This document shows positions 44,533 to 54,301 of a DNA stretch of 64,000 bases, piece by piece (the first letter of the stretch is position 1; every line of letters starts with the position of its first letter). The notes below the pieces were generated by a model that worked only from the letters and a program-made list of their open reading frames with translations, searched no databases and was not told where the DNA came from. Location: the NCBI GenBank assembly GCA_000023725.1, contig CP001673.1, positions 692,342 through 756,341 of the forward strand. The letters are read 5' to 3'. This DNA comes from Flavobacteriaceae bacterium 3519-10 (lineage in GTDB: Bacteria > Bacteroidota > Bacteroidia > Flavobacteriales > Weeksellaceae). A program made the translations under genes and the position numbers.

Positions 44533-45567
44533 TTGACCGACAACAAAAAATCAAGTTCGCTTAAGAACCTTTTAACCATCGGTGTTTCGCTTGCCGTGGC
44601 CGTGCTTTTCATGTGGTATGCACTGAAGGGGATGGAGTTTGACAGGATCGCTGGCTATTTTGCAAAAGCCAATTATTTCTGGGTTTTTGTTGCTTCCGTT
44701 TTCGGAATCCTGGCGTATTGGTTCAGAGCCGTAAGGTGGAATCTCCTGCTTGAGCCACTTGGTCATTCAATTTCAAATTCCAATGCATTTTGGACGATTT
44801 CTTTTGGTTATTTAATGAACCTCACCATTCCGAGAAGTGGGGAGCTTGCACGCTCAACCGCTTTGTTTGGTGTAGAAAAAGTTCCTGTTAACAAGTCCTT
44901 CGGAACAATTATCCTCGAAAGGGTAGTGGATCTGGTTTGCATGGGCCTGTTTCTGGCGCTCACTTTATTGTTTAAATATGACGCAATTCTTGCTTTTTAC
45001 CGATATGTAACCGAGCAGAAAGCAAACGCGGACGAGCAACCGAACAATTATCTGTATTACTTTATTGGCGCTGCTTTACTTATCTCAGTGCTGTTTTTTC
45101 TATTGAGGCAGAAACTTCAGCAAATGGCGCTTTATCAGAAAGCCGCAAATTTCGGTAAGGGTATTTTCCACGGATTGATGTCCATTTTCAAACTGAAGCA
45201 GAAAGGCAGGTTTATCTTGCTGTCTTTGGCGATTTGGGTTTGCTATTATCTGGCTGCTTATCTGGTATGTTTTGCGCTTCCCGAGACTTCAAATTTCACC
45301 TTTGCCGACGGTTTCTTCATTATCGTGGTAGGCACTCTTGGGATGATGATACCGGCTTCGGGCGGAATCGGTGCGTTTCATCTTGCACTGAAATTCGGCA
45401 TTATGGCCCTCTTTCTCTCTACGGGTAAAGATCCTGAAGCGGGCGGTGAGGTTGGCCTTTCTTACGCTTTTATCTCGCACACGATGCAGCTTGTGATTAT
45501 GATTGTGATGGGAATTATATCCATCCCAGTATTGGCGAGAGCCAGAAACCGTTCAATTCAAAAGTAG
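44533..45567 (+). CDS. Flippase-like / LPG synthase transmembrane domain protein (UPF0104)
   Basis: A 344-residue inner-membrane protein with seven to eight helices of the LPG synthase membrane-domain (AglD/UPF0104) type. Seen: YWFRAVRWNLLLEPLG, LMNLTIPRSGELARSTALFG and an IPASGGIGAFHLALKFG loop. Relatives are proposed to flip lipids or lipid-linked sugars. The start is TTG at 44533 (MTDNKKSSSLKN), 26 bp after panD. Confidence 0.82.
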   Translation: MTDNKKSSSLKNLLTIGVSLAVAVLFMWYALKGMEFDRIAGYFAKANYFWVFVASVFGILAYWFRAVRWNLLLEPLGHSISNSNAFWTISFGYLMNLTIPRSGELARSTALFGVEKVPVNKSFGTIILERVVDLVCMGLFLALTLLFKYDAILAFYRYVTEQKANADEQPNNYLYYFIGAALLISVLFFLLRQKLQQMALYQKAANFGKGIFHGLMSIFKLKQKGRFILLSLAIWVCYYLAAYLVCFALPETSNFTFADGFFIIVVGTLGMMIPASGGIGAFHLALKFGIMALFLSTGKDPEAGGEVGLSYAFISHTMQLVIMIVMGIISIPVLARARNRSIQK

Positions 45568-45598
45568 CATCCGCTGAATAATCTCAGATTTAATCATA

Positions 45599-45638
45599 AA
45601 AAAAAATCAGAATGAATTTGTTCATCTGATTTTTTTAT
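45599..45638. terminator. Bidirectional terminator between the flippase-like and M3 peptidase genes
   Basis: A-run, ATCAG-a-ATGAA / TTCAT-CTGAT imperfect stem and T-run, between convergent stop codons. Confidence 0.8.
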
Positions 45639-45654
45639 TTTGAAACGATTTATC

Positions 45655-47670
45655 TTATCCGAAAGCCCGTTTCAACAAACTCTCCACTTTCGGCTCGCTG
45701 CCCCGGAAGTTTTTATAAAGCTTCATCGGATCCTGGGTTCCGCCCGCTGACAGCACTTTTTTGTATTTTGCTGCAACTTCAGGATTAAAGATTCCGTTCT
45801 CTTTAAAATACTGGAAAGCGTCGGCATCCAGCACTTCGGCCCATTTATAAGAGTAATATCCTGCCGAATATCCGCCCTGAAATATATGCGAAAAGCTTGT
45901 ACTCATCGCTGTTTCGGGGTTTGCCGGATAAAGGTTTGCCGCAAGGGTTTCCTGGGTCTCAAACGTTTTGATGTCGCCCACTTTGTCGGCATCGGTGTGA
46001 TAGGCAATATCAAGAAGTCCGAAACCTACCTGCCGCAAGGTCTGGTAACCTTCCATAAAATTTTTCGAGTCGGAAATCTTTTGTATTTTATGATCAGACA
46101 ATACTTCGCCGGTTTTGTAATGTTTGGCAAATGTTTTAAGAAACTCCGGTTCGTAACAGAAGTTTTCGAGAAACTGAGACGGAAGTTCAACAAAGTCCCA
46201 TTTCACCGACGTTCCCGAAAGATTGGGGTAAGTAGTATCTGCTAAAATTCCGTGCAGCGCATGCCCAAATTCATGAAAAAGCGTCGTGACTTCCTGGAAA
46301 GTAAGCAGACTTGGCGTGTCAGCGGTAGGTTTCGAAAAATTACACACCACCGAAATATGCGGTCTTGAATTTTCGCCGTTTTTCCTAAACTGATTTTTAA
46401 AACTCGTCATCCATGCACCCGCTCTTTTGCCTTTTCTTGGAAAATAATCCGCGTAAAGTAGCGCTTTGAACGCGCCATCCTCGAAAATTTCGTAGGTTTT
46501 TACATCGGCGTGGTATTTTGGGATGTCGGTGGTTTCCGCAAATTCTACACCGAAGAGCTTTTTGGCAAGACCAAAGACGGCCTCCTGCACTTTTTCAAGC
46601 TGAAAATAGGGTTTGAGTTCTTCGTCATCGATATCGAATTTTGCTTTGCGGAGTTTTTCTGCATAAAAGGCGTGATCATAACTTTGCATCTCCACAATTC
46701 CATCTGCCGCAGCCAGAACTTTCAGTTCTTCTATTTCGCGTTCTGCGTAAGGTTTTGCTTTTTCGAGCAATTCATTAAGAAACGATTTTACTTTTGCCGG
46801 CGTTTGCGCCATTCTTTCTTCCAGCACGTATTCGGCATAGCTTCCGTAGCCCAGCATCTTCGCCTTTTGCTGTTTGAGGCTTGTAATTTCTTTGATTAAA
46901 TTCTGATTGTCGAATTCATTATTATTGAATGATTTTTTTCCGTTGGCAAGTGCAATTTCCCGTCGGAGTTCACGGTTTTCAGCGTAAGTCATCAGCGGGA
47001 TAAAACTCGGATACTGCAGGGTGACTACAAAACCGTCGAGATTCCGCTCTTTTGCGTCCTCGCGGTACTGTTCAACAATAGCCTGCGGAATCCCGGCGAG
47101 ATCAGCCTCTCCCGTGATATGCTTAAAGTAATTGTTGGTTTCCGCGAGCACATTTTGGCCAAACTGCAGCGATTTTTTTGAGATTTCGACACTGATGTTT
47201 TTAAATTTCTCCTTGTCGGATTCATTTAAAAGTGCGCCACTTCTCACAAAACCTTTGTAAGTTTCATTCAGCAACATTTGTTGTTCTTCAGTGAGGTCTA
47301 GCTTACCTTTATTTTCGTAAACCTGCTTTATTTTGCTGAACAGGGCTTCGTTTTGGGAAATCTTCGCAGAGAACTCAGTTAATAACGGTGAAACTTCCTG
47401 CGCGATTTTCTGGATTTCGTCGTTGGTTTCGGCAGAATTAAGATTAAAAAATATACTCGAAACTACATCCAGCTGTTCGCCCGAAAAAGCCAGCGCTTCA
47501 ATTACATCTTCAAATGTAGGATCTTCGGGATTGTTTGCAATTTCCTCTATTTCCTGTTCAGATTTTGATATGAGTTCTTCAAAAGCGGGAAGAAAATGCG
47601 CTTCTTTTATTTCGTCGAAAGGAGCGGAGCTATGTTTGGTTGAAAATTTCTGTAATAAAGGATTGGTCAT
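45655..47670 (-). CDS. M3 family metallopeptidase (oligopeptidase A / Dcp type)
   Basis: A 671-residue zinc peptidase that degrades short peptides. The HEFGH motif is at H466-E467-H470 (TLFHEFGHALHG), with VELPSQFLENF downstream supplying the third ligand. There is no signal peptide (MTNPLLQKFSTKH), so it is cytoplasmic, more like oligopeptidase A than secreted Dcp. Monocistronic. Confidence 0.92.
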   Translation of the reverse strand: MTNPLLQKFSTKHSSAPFDEIKEAHFLPAFEELISKSEQEIEEIANNPEDPTFEDVIEALAFSGEQLDVVSSIFFNLNSAETNDEIQKIAQEVSPLLTEFSAKISQNEALFSKIKQVYENKGKLDLTEEQQMLLNETYKGFVRSGALLNESDKEKFKNISVEISKKSLQFGQNVLAETNNYFKHITGEADLAGIPQAIVEQYREDAKERNLDGFVVTLQYPSFIPLMTYAENRELRREIALANGKKSFNNNEFDNQNLIKEITSLKQQKAKMLGYGSYAEYVLEERMAQTPAKVKSFLNELLEKAKPYAEREIEELKVLAAADGIVEMQSYDHAFYAEKLRKAKFDIDDEELKPYFQLEKVQEAVFGLAKKLFGVEFAETTDIPKYHADVKTYEIFEDGAFKALLYADYFPRKGKRAGAWMTSFKNQFRKNGENSRPHISVVCNFSKPTADTPSLLTFQEVTTLFHEFGHALHGILADTTYPNLSGTSVKWDFVELPSQFLENFCYEPEFLKTFAKHYKTGEVLSDHKIQKISDSKNFMEGYQTLRQVGFGLLDIAYHTDADKVGDIKTFETQETLAANLYPANPETAMSTSFSHIFQGGYSAGYYSYKWAEVLDADAFQYFKENGIFNPEVAAKYKKVLSAGGTQDPMKLYKNFRGSEPKVESLLKRAFG

Positions 47671-47746
47671 TCTTGAAAATTTTAAGGCCGCGCCATCGGT
47701 AACGTGACTGTTTGGATATAACGCAAATTTACTGAATTTTAAATTT

Positions 47747-47754
47747 TATATTTG
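47747..47754 (+). promoter_or_regulatory. -7 promoter box of the SRPBCC gene
   Basis: TATATTTG, 17 bases before the ATG at 47772. Confidence 0.6.
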
Positions 47755-47771
47755 TGTAAAACTACCACGCC

Positions 47772-48290
47772 ATGAAAACCTTCTTTAAAATTCTGGCCGC
47801 CATTATCGCGGTTCTGGTGCTCGTTGTGTTGCTTGTCGGCAAGCAATATCATTTTGAAACATCCACGGTTATTAATGCGCCTGCGGAGAAAGTATGGCAG
47901 AACATGCATTCGATGAAGGCCTTCAATCAGTGGAACCCCTTTATGGAGTTAGATCCAAATATTAAAGTTAAGTATTCCGGAACATCGGGCAATGTTGGTG
48001 AGCAGTATTGCTGGGAAGGAAATTCGGAGGCCGGGAAAGGTTGCCATGTAATTACGGGCTTGATTTTAAACCGTAAACTGTCGACCAAAATGCTGTTTAA
48101 AGAGCCGTTTGAAAGCAATGCAACATCTGATCTGATCCTGAAACCTGAGGGAAACACCACGAAAGTTACGTGGACGATGGATACCGAACTCAGTTATCCC
48201 ATGAATCTGATGTCGCTGTTTATGGATGGAGAAATGGAAAAATCTTTCGGCTCCGGTTTGCGGAAACTTAAAACACTTTCAGAAAAATAA
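47772..48290 (+). CDS. SRPBCC family protein with N-terminal membrane anchor
   Basis: 172 residues: one hydrophobic segment (about 5-24, ILAAIIAVLVLVVLLVG), then a polyketide-cyclase/SRPBCC-type helix-grip domain beginning VINAPAEKVWQNMHSMKAFNQWNP. It is probably anchored in the inner membrane with the domain in the periplasm. No ligand known. It precedes the CopD-like gene by 8 bp and they are likely co-transcribed. Confidence 0.82.
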   Translation: MKTFFKILAAIIAVLVLVVLLVGKQYHFETSTVINAPAEKVWQNMHSMKAFNQWNPFMELDPNIKVKYSGTSGNVGEQYCWEGNSEAGKGCHVITGLILNRKLSTKMLFKEPFESNATSDLILKPEGNTTKVTWTMDTELSYPMNLMSLFMDGEMEKSFGSGLRKLKTLSEK

Positions 48291-48298
48291 CATCGCTT

Positions 48299-48748
48299 AT
48301 GTCTCATCATTTCCTTCTTATTCTTCATCTGCTAGGTTCAGCCGTTTGGGTTGGCGGCCATTTGGTGCTTGCCTTTGGTATTTTGCCTGAAGTAATAAAG
48401 AAAAAAGATCCTGAAATCCTGCTGAATTTCGAAAGAAAGTACGAAAAGATCGGTATTCCGGCTTTGGTCATCATGGTGGTTTCCGGCGTTTGGATGGCTT
48501 ACCAGTTCGGAATCGGTATGTCGCGCTGGTTTCATTTCGCGGATCCTGTGGAATCTGTCGTGTCAATTAAGCTTCTTCTTCTTTTCTGCACTGTTTTATT
48601 TGCTTTGAGTGCCAATATTTTTGTTTTGCCTAAACTTTCACCTGCCAAACTGCCGCTGATGGCTTTTCATATTATATCCGTCACAGCGCTTGGCATCGCG
48701 ATGTTGGTTTTGGGCAGTTTTGTGCGCTATGGCGGGATTCATCTTTAA
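48299..48748 (+). CDS. CopD-like membrane protein
   Basis: 149 residues, four membrane helices. LHLLGSAVWVGGHLVLAFGILP at the start and VVSGVWMAYQFG in the second helix match CopD-domain membrane proteins that may act in copper or heme-related processes. H11, H21 and a C-terminal MAFHIISVTALGIAM histidine could be metal ligands. It follows the SRPBCC gene. Confidence 0.75.
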   Translation: MSHHFLLILHLLGSAVWVGGHLVLAFGILPEVIKKKDPEILLNFERKYEKIGIPALVIMVVSGVWMAYQFGIGMSRWFHFADPVESVVSIKLLLLFCTVLFALSANIFVLPKLSPAKLPLMAFHIISVTALGIAMLVLGSFVRYGGIHL

Positions 48749-48811
48749 AATTGGCGAGCGGTTCAGGCCGTTAAATAATGATAAATTTAAATCCGTCAGG
48801 AATAATTACCC

Positions 48812-48819
48812 TAAATTTG
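48812..48819 (+). promoter_or_regulatory. -7 promoter box of the DUF6263-like lipoprotein gene
   Basis: TAAATTTG, 52 bases before the ATG at 48872. Confidence 0.5.
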
Positions 48820-48871
48820 CCGCTCACTGAAAAACACGTTCAGTTCTATATTAATATTGAAAAATCATTGG

Positions 48872-49927
48872 ATGAAAAACTTCACAGCAATCGCGCTGAT
48901 TGCCATCGCTCTCGTTTCATGTAAGAAAGAAACCAAAACCATCACCAAAGTTGACCCCGAAACCGGAAAAACCATCACCGTGGAAGTTCCTGTAGAAGAT
49001 TCTGCGCAGGCGGCAACCGCTGTGATGCAGGAGGCGGCGATCAAAGACTCCTTGGGCGTATACAGACAGTCTTTCAAACTGAAAGTGGGTAGTACTTATC
49101 CGCTGACGACTTACCAGAAAGATGTGCAGACAATGACGGCTCCTGACGGTAAAGCGCAGAGCGGCACCAGCGAAAGTACAGACGAAATGACTTTTACGGT
49201 GAATAAGTTCGAGAACGGAGTTTATGATATCACGATTAATCTTCTGGCTAAAAAAAATTCGCAGGCGGCTAACGGGAAAACCATTTCGGTAGATACCAAG
49301 CAGGCTGAACCTAAAGAAGAGCAGCTGAAGATGATGTATAAAGTAAACAAAGCGCTGGTAGGCAACAAACTGAGTCTCAAAATGAAAGAAAACGGCGAAG
49401 TAGTTTCGATTACAGGTTTTGACCCGATCTACACCAAAGTTACTGCCGCAGCCGGAAGCCTCATAAAAGATGCGAAGCAGAAAACGGCTTTCACACAAAG
49501 TTTCAAGGAATCTTTTAATGAAAGAATCCTTAAAGACCAGTTTACCAAAAACCTTCTGTTGATCCCTGCTAAAGGCGTTAAATTAGGCGAAAAATGGACG
49601 CAAAGTGAAAATGCAACCCCCGACGGAAAGGTGAAGCTTTCAACCACTTACACGCTGAAAAGCGTAGATAATGGAGTCGCCGTAATTACAGTTGCGGGCG
49701 GAATCCCGAAGAAAAGCGATAAGAAAACGCAGGAAGGCATCACACGGAGCATGAGTTCGGAACTTACACAAAACGGCACTGTAACGCTGGATCAAATGTC
49801 AGGCTGGATCAAAAACCAGACGATCGCGGTGAAAACCTCCCAGTCAGAAACCCTGTCGGATGGCAAACAGTCGCAGACGATGAAAAGCGTTTCCAATTCC
49901 ACCGTAGTGGTTAATCCGGCTAAATAA
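48872..49927 (+). CDS. Lipoprotein, DUF6263-like
   Basis: 351 residues from the ATG at 48872 (a TTG at 48857 would add five residues). The lipobox is IALVSC with Cys near residue 17. After a charged linker (ETKTITKVDPETGKTIT) comes a beta-rich domain of repeated strands. Similar Bacteroidota proteins are named DUF6263; the assignment is from memory. Envelope location, role unknown. The DUF4834 gene follows after 43 bp. Confidence 0.65.
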   Translation: MKNFTAIALIAIALVSCKKETKTITKVDPETGKTITVEVPVEDSAQAATAVMQEAAIKDSLGVYRQSFKLKVGSTYPLTTYQKDVQTMTAPDGKAQSGTSESTDEMTFTVNKFENGVYDITINLLAKKNSQAANGKTISVDTKQAEPKEEQLKMMYKVNKALVGNKLSLKMKENGEVVSITGFDPIYTKVTAAAGSLIKDAKQKTAFTQSFKESFNERILKDQFTKNLLLIPAKGVKLGEKWTQSENATPDGKVKLSTTYTLKSVDNGVAVITVAGGIPKKSDKKTQEGITRSMSSELTQNGTVTLDQMSGWIKNQTIAVKTSQSETLSDGKQSQTMKSVSNSTVVVNPAK

Positions 49928-49970
49928 CTAAAAATCAGACCGCTTTATAATTCATTTCAAAGTATTAAAA

Positions 49971-50198
49971 ATGAAGTATATTTTAGAAATAATTCTCACA
50001 ATCATTATCGTATTTTTCCTTTGGAATATATTGAAGCGAATGTTTTTCGCGACGATATTTAAATTTCCTAAACCCAACCAGCCACAAGGCGACGTGCGCC
50101 AACAGAAAACCAGGAAAAATTTAGATTCAAAAATCAACTGGGACGCAGAAACGGTAGATTACGAAGAGATAAAAGAAGCAGACGATAAGAACAAATAA
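49971..50198 (+). CDS. Small membrane-anchored protein, DUF4834-like
   Basis: 75 residues: one N-terminal membrane segment (about 2-20), then a Pro/Gln-rich and acidic tail (PNQPQGDVRQQKTRK, WDAETVDYEEIKEAD). This layout matches DUF4834 proteins, which often lie beside YfhO genes in flavobacteria. A terminator follows. Confidence 0.65.
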   Translation: MKYILEIILTIIIVFFLWNILKRMFFATIFKFPKPNQPQGDVRQQKTRKNLDSKINWDAETVDYEEIKEADDKNK

Positions 50199-50201
50199 CA
50201 G

Positions 50202-50237
50202 AAAACCCTTTTTAATTATTAATTTTAAAGGGTTTTT
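50202..50237 (+). terminator. Terminator after the DUF4834-like gene
   Basis: AAAACCCTTT / AAAGGGTTTT with an AT-rich loop and T-run. Confidence 0.8.
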
Positions 50238-50252
50238 ACTGATTAAATACAC

Positions 50253-52814
50253 ATGGCAAAAAACAGAAAACTCATCCTGATTATCGGCAGTCTTGTTGCC
50301 TTCGCAGTGCTCGCACTTTTATACGCCAATCCGGTTTTGCTCGGCAAGCAACTTTATCAGCACGACATTGTGCAGTACAAAGGTGGTGCAAAGGAACTTC
50401 TGGATTTCCGTGCGCAGAACGGAAAGGAAACCTATTGGAGCGACTCCATGTTCGGCGGCATGCCGACGTATCAGATGGGCGCGCAGTTTCGCGGCGATGT
50501 GATAAAGAAAGTGGATGATGTGCTTAACTTTTTGCCTAAACCGGCCAACTATATTTTTCTGCTTTTTTCAGGATTTTTTCTTCTCGGGTTGGTCGCTGTT
50601 CGAAACTGGAAATACGCGCTTTTAGGCGCCACTTTCTTCGGACTTTCAACCTATTTCTATATTGCGCTGGCAGCGGGACATAATGGAAAGATACACACCG
50701 TAGCCTATTTTGCGCCGCTCCTTGCAGGGATTTTACTCGTTTATATCCGGAAAAAATACGTAATTGGTTTTATTGTTACCGCCCTGTTCATGGGCTTGCA
50801 GATCGCCGCAAACCATCCGCAGATGACGTATTATCTGTTCATCGCGCTTGGGTTTCTGTTTTTATCTGAATTAGTGCGCGCTGTTCAGGGCAAGACCGAC
50901 TGGAAACATTTCGGCATATCGTCGGCCGTTTTGGCTTTAGCGTTTGTACTCGGTGTCGGCATGAATTCTCAACGAATCATGGCCAATGCAGAATACGTTT
51001 CAGAAACCGTCCGCGGTAAGCAGATTTTGGATACAGACACGCATTCATCCGGCAAATCGGGGATGGATAAAGAAAGTATGCTGATGTGGAGCTACGGGAA
51101 AATGGAGACGCTGAACCTGTTTATTCCGAGACTGATGGGCGGATCCAGCAACGAAGAAGGTTCCGAGGAAATGATGGCCCGCGTGCAGGAAATGGTTCAG
51201 GCCAACGTCTCTTCTCAGGAAGAAATGGATCAGATCTCGAAAGGTTTCGGTTCGCTTACGTATTGGGGCGAGCAGCCCGGCACTTCCGGTCCGGCCTATC
51301 AGGGTGCTGTGGTCGTCTTTTTGGCAATCCTCGGGTTTTTCTTTGCCTGGAAAAAGTACAGATACTGGATTTTAGGTGCATCGATACTTACCATCCTGTT
51401 GGCGTGGGGAAGCAACTTCCTTATTATATCTGATTTTTTCATTGATTTTGTACCTTTTTACAATAAATTCAGGGCACCAAGCTCAATTTTAGTGGTGGTG
51501 GAACTGCTGTTTCCTTTAATTGCAATCGTAGGTCTTTACCGTTTCTTTAATTCTGATGAAAATACCGAAACCCGCGCTGAAAACATTTTAACTGACAACT
51601 ATAAAAAGAAAATCCTTACCTACGTAAGCGCGGCAACTTTAGGTATCACGCTGATTCTGCTGATCTTCGGAAAGTCGGTTTTAGGTTTCCACACCGCGGT
51701 TGAAAAGACTTATCTTCCGCCGTATCTGCTTGATTTTCTTATTGATGAGCGATACAGCATGTTCAGAATTGATGCGATAAAAGCGTTGATGTATGTCGGC
51801 ATCACAGCAGCTGTTTTATTTTTAGGCCTTAAGAAAAAACTTAGCCAGAATGTGGTGATTGTTGTGATTGGTTTAGTAAGCCTGTTCGATCTGTGGAGCG
51901 TAAATAAACGATATCTGAATAACGAAAACTTCATCGACAAAACCTTCACCGAGAACCCTTTCCAAACGGAAACTTCAGAACTGCTGATGCAGAAAGTTGG
52001 CGATAACAGCAGCCTTCAGGCATTGCTCGCAGGTGCAAACGTGAATAAAGTGCTCGAAACCATTGCTGAAAAAGACCAGACTCATTACCGTGTTTACAAC
52101 CAGGTGCTCGGGACTTTCAGTGAGACCAATACGTCGTACTTCAAACCGTCAGTTGGTGGATATCATGCGGTAAAACTTCGTCGTTATGACGACCTGATCA
52201 ACGAGTATTTCGGGAAAATGGATACCGCAAAAGTTCCGCGGATCCTGAATATGCTTAACACCAAATACATGATTTTCGGTGATACCGCCGAACCGCAGGT
52301 TGTGCCAAATCCGCAGGCCAACGGGAATGCGTGGTTTGTTTCGGATGTGAAATTTGTAAAATCAGCGAATGAAGAAATAAAGTTAATCGGCGAACTTGAT
52401 ACCAAGAAAATCGCGGTGGTGGCAGATGCCGACAAAGCCTATTTTAACGGAAAAACAATTGCACCGGATGCCGCTGCGGTGTTAAACCTGACAAAGTATC
52501 AGGCCAACGAACTTGAATTTAAAAGCCAGTCGAAAACCCCTCAGCTCGCGGTTTTCTCTGAAATTTATTATCCTAAAGGCTGGAAGATCTTCATTGACGA
52601 AAAAGAAGTTCCTTATATAAAAGCCAATTATCTGCTCAGGGCGGTGCACGTTCCGGCCGGCAACCATATGGTAAAAATGATTTTCGAGCCGGAAGTAATT
52701 CAAACTGGAAAAATAATTTCAATGATTGCGTTTGGTATTTTTATAATTCTGAGTGGGTTAGGGATATTTTTTCTATACCGCAAAAGAGATAAAAGTAGAA
52801 TGGCTGTTGATTAG
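50253..52814 (+). CDS. YfhO family membrane protein
   Basis: An 853-residue polytopic protein of the YfhO family, GT-C-like membrane proteins linked in Firmicutes to glycosylation of envelope polymers. There are about a dozen helices to about residue 540 and one near the C-terminus; the soluble part contains NMLNTKYMIFGD and the IYYPKGWKIFIDEKEVPYIKANYLLR block typical of the family. The GT4 gene lies 82 bp downstream, consistent with a glycan-related role. Confidence 0.88.
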   Translation: MAKNRKLILIIGSLVAFAVLALLYANPVLLGKQLYQHDIVQYKGGAKELLDFRAQNGKETYWSDSMFGGMPTYQMGAQFRGDVIKKVDDVLNFLPKPANYIFLLFSGFFLLGLVAVRNWKYALLGATFFGLSTYFYIALAAGHNGKIHTVAYFAPLLAGILLVYIRKKYVIGFIVTALFMGLQIAANHPQMTYYLFIALGFLFLSELVRAVQGKTDWKHFGISSAVLALAFVLGVGMNSQRIMANAEYVSETVRGKQILDTDTHSSGKSGMDKESMLMWSYGKMETLNLFIPRLMGGSSNEEGSEEMMARVQEMVQANVSSQEEMDQISKGFGSLTYWGEQPGTSGPAYQGAVVVFLAILGFFFAWKKYRYWILGASILTILLAWGSNFLIISDFFIDFVPFYNKFRAPSSILVVVELLFPLIAIVGLYRFFNSDENTETRAENILTDNYKKKILTYVSAATLGITLILLIFGKSVLGFHTAVEKTYLPPYLLDFLIDERYSMFRIDAIKALMYVGITAAVLFLGLKKKLSQNVVIVVIGLVSLFDLWSVNKRYLNNENFIDKTFTENPFQTETSELLMQKVGDNSSLQALLAGANVNKVLETIAEKDQTHYRVYNQVLGTFSETNTSYFKPSVGGYHAVKLRRYDDLINEYFGKMDTAKVPRILNMLNTKYMIFGDTAEPQVVPNPQANGNAWFVSDVKFVKSANEEIKLIGELDTKKIAVVADADKAYFNGKTIAPDAAAVLNLTKYQANELEFKSQSKTPQLAVFSEIYYPKGWKIFIDEKEVPYIKANYLLRAVHVPAGNHMVKMIFEPEVIQTGKIISMIAFGIFIILSGLGIFFLYRKRDKSRMAVD

Positions 52815-52896
52815 ATGGTGAAAAAGATAAGAAAAGGTTTGCACTGCTGATTCACTAAGTTGGTAGTAGATTTTTGTTTCTTTTGCGGTAAATAGT

Positions 52897-54189
52897 ATGG
52901 AAAATAAAAAGATCCTGATCATCACTTATTATTGGCCGCCAGCGGGAGGGCCAGGCGTACAGCGGTGGTTGAAATTTGTAAAATATCTGCCTGAATTCGG
53001 TTGGAAACCCACCATTTTCATCCCTGAAAACCCAAACTACCCGATTGTTGATGAAACGCTGAAAAGCGAAGTCGCTGACGATCTCGAAATCATCAGAAAC
53101 AGGATTTGGGAACCTTATCAGATCGCCGAATTTTTCGGAAAAGAAAATAAGAAATTCAAAGCTGGACAGTTTGATGTGGGCACAAACCAAAGCTGGAAAT
53201 CAAAACTGTCGGTGTGGGTGCGGGGCAATTTTTTTATTCCCGATGCCCGCGTATTTTGGGTGAAACCTTCAGCCAGATTATTAAAAGCTTATCTTAAAGA
53301 AAACCATTTTGATGCAATCGTCACAACCGGGCCGCCGCATTCGGTGCATCTGATTGGCCTGAAACTCAAAAAGGAATTTCCGGACCTGAAATGGATTGCG
53401 GATTTCCGTGATCCGTGGACAGAAATCTCCTACTATAAACATTTAAAACTTACGAAAAGTGCTGATTTAAAACACCGTACCCTCGAACAACAGGTCTTTA
53501 AAACAGCAGATATCACGCTCGCAACGAGTTTTTCGGATTCGGAAAATTTCGCGGAAAAGGGCGCTAACGCAGTTTGCATCACGAACGGATTTGATGAAGT
53601 TGAGTCAGTAACTTATGAGAAGAGCACAAAATTTACGCTTAGTTATGTCGGTGTTCTGGAGCAGCTGCGTAACCCTGATATTCTGTGGGAAGTTTTAAAC
53701 GGAATTTTGTTCGAAAATCCAGCATTTTCAGATGATTTTGAATTTAAATGTGTCGGACGTATTGATGATAAAATCCTAAGAAAAATAAACAGTTCGCCAC
53801 TTAAAAATTCACTTCGCAATCTGGGTTACCTTTCGCATGCCGAGGCGAACCGTGAAATGCGGAATTCAGATTTGCTGTTGATTACCAATTTCCCCGACGA
53901 AGCTTCAAAAGGTATTATTCCGGGTAAGATTTTTGAATACCTTGCCACCGGAAACCAGATTCTGTCTTTCGGGCCCAAAGACAGCGACGTGAAAATAATA
54001 CTGGCTGAAACCAATGCCGGCCAACATTTTACCTACGACGATGCGGCAGCTTTGAAAGTGTTTATTCTGCAGCAATATGAGAACTGGAAATCCGGCAATC
54101 TGCAGCAGGAAACGCGTAATATCGATCGTTTTTCGAGAAAATATCTAACCGGGAAACTTACTGAAATTCTGGATAGGGAACCCGCGTGA
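52897..54189 (+). CDS. Glycosyltransferase family 4 protein
   Basis: 430 residues, GT-B fold. N-terminal YYWPPAGGPGVQRWLKFVKYLPE and TTGPPHSVHLIGLKLKKE, and the C-terminal SKGIIPGKIFEYLATGNQIL nucleotide-sugar binding block, are typical of GT4. Likely builds surface polysaccharide or glycoprotein glycan. Lies after yfhO-like. A bidirectional terminator follows. Confidence 0.88.
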   Translation: MENKKILIITYYWPPAGGPGVQRWLKFVKYLPEFGWKPTIFIPENPNYPIVDETLKSEVADDLEIIRNRIWEPYQIAEFFGKENKKFKAGQFDVGTNQSWKSKLSVWVRGNFFIPDARVFWVKPSARLLKAYLKENHFDAIVTTGPPHSVHLIGLKLKKEFPDLKWIADFRDPWTEISYYKHLKLTKSADLKHRTLEQQVFKTADITLATSFSDSENFAEKGANAVCITNGFDEVESVTYEKSTKFTLSYVGVLEQLRNPDILWEVLNGILFENPAFSDDFEFKCVGRIDDKILRKINSSPLKNSLRNLGYLSHAEANREMRNSDLLLITNFPDEASKGIIPGKIFEYLATGNQILSFGPKDSDVKIILAETNAGQHFTYDDAAALKVFILQQYENWKSGNLQQETRNIDRFSRKYLTGKLTEILDREPA

Positions 54190-54243
54190 GGGCGAAGCCG
54201 CCGCGCAACTTTAAAGATTGGGAGCCGCAGACCGGCGCACATA

Positions 54244-54277
54244 AAAAAAGAGCAAAATTAAAATTTTGCTCTTTTTT
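54244..54277. terminator. Bidirectional terminator between GT4 and CBS-like genes
   Basis: A-run, AGAGCAAAATT / AATTTTGCTCT stem, T-run: symmetrical, serving convergent genes. Confidence 0.92.
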
Positions 54278-54301
54278 ATGGGGGACACGCCCAAACTATT
54301 T

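Noticed and set aside
46510..46899. 129-codon frame opposite the M3 peptidase gene
   Set aside because: Antisense to a conserved gene, Phe- and Cys-rich translation typical of a shadow frame.
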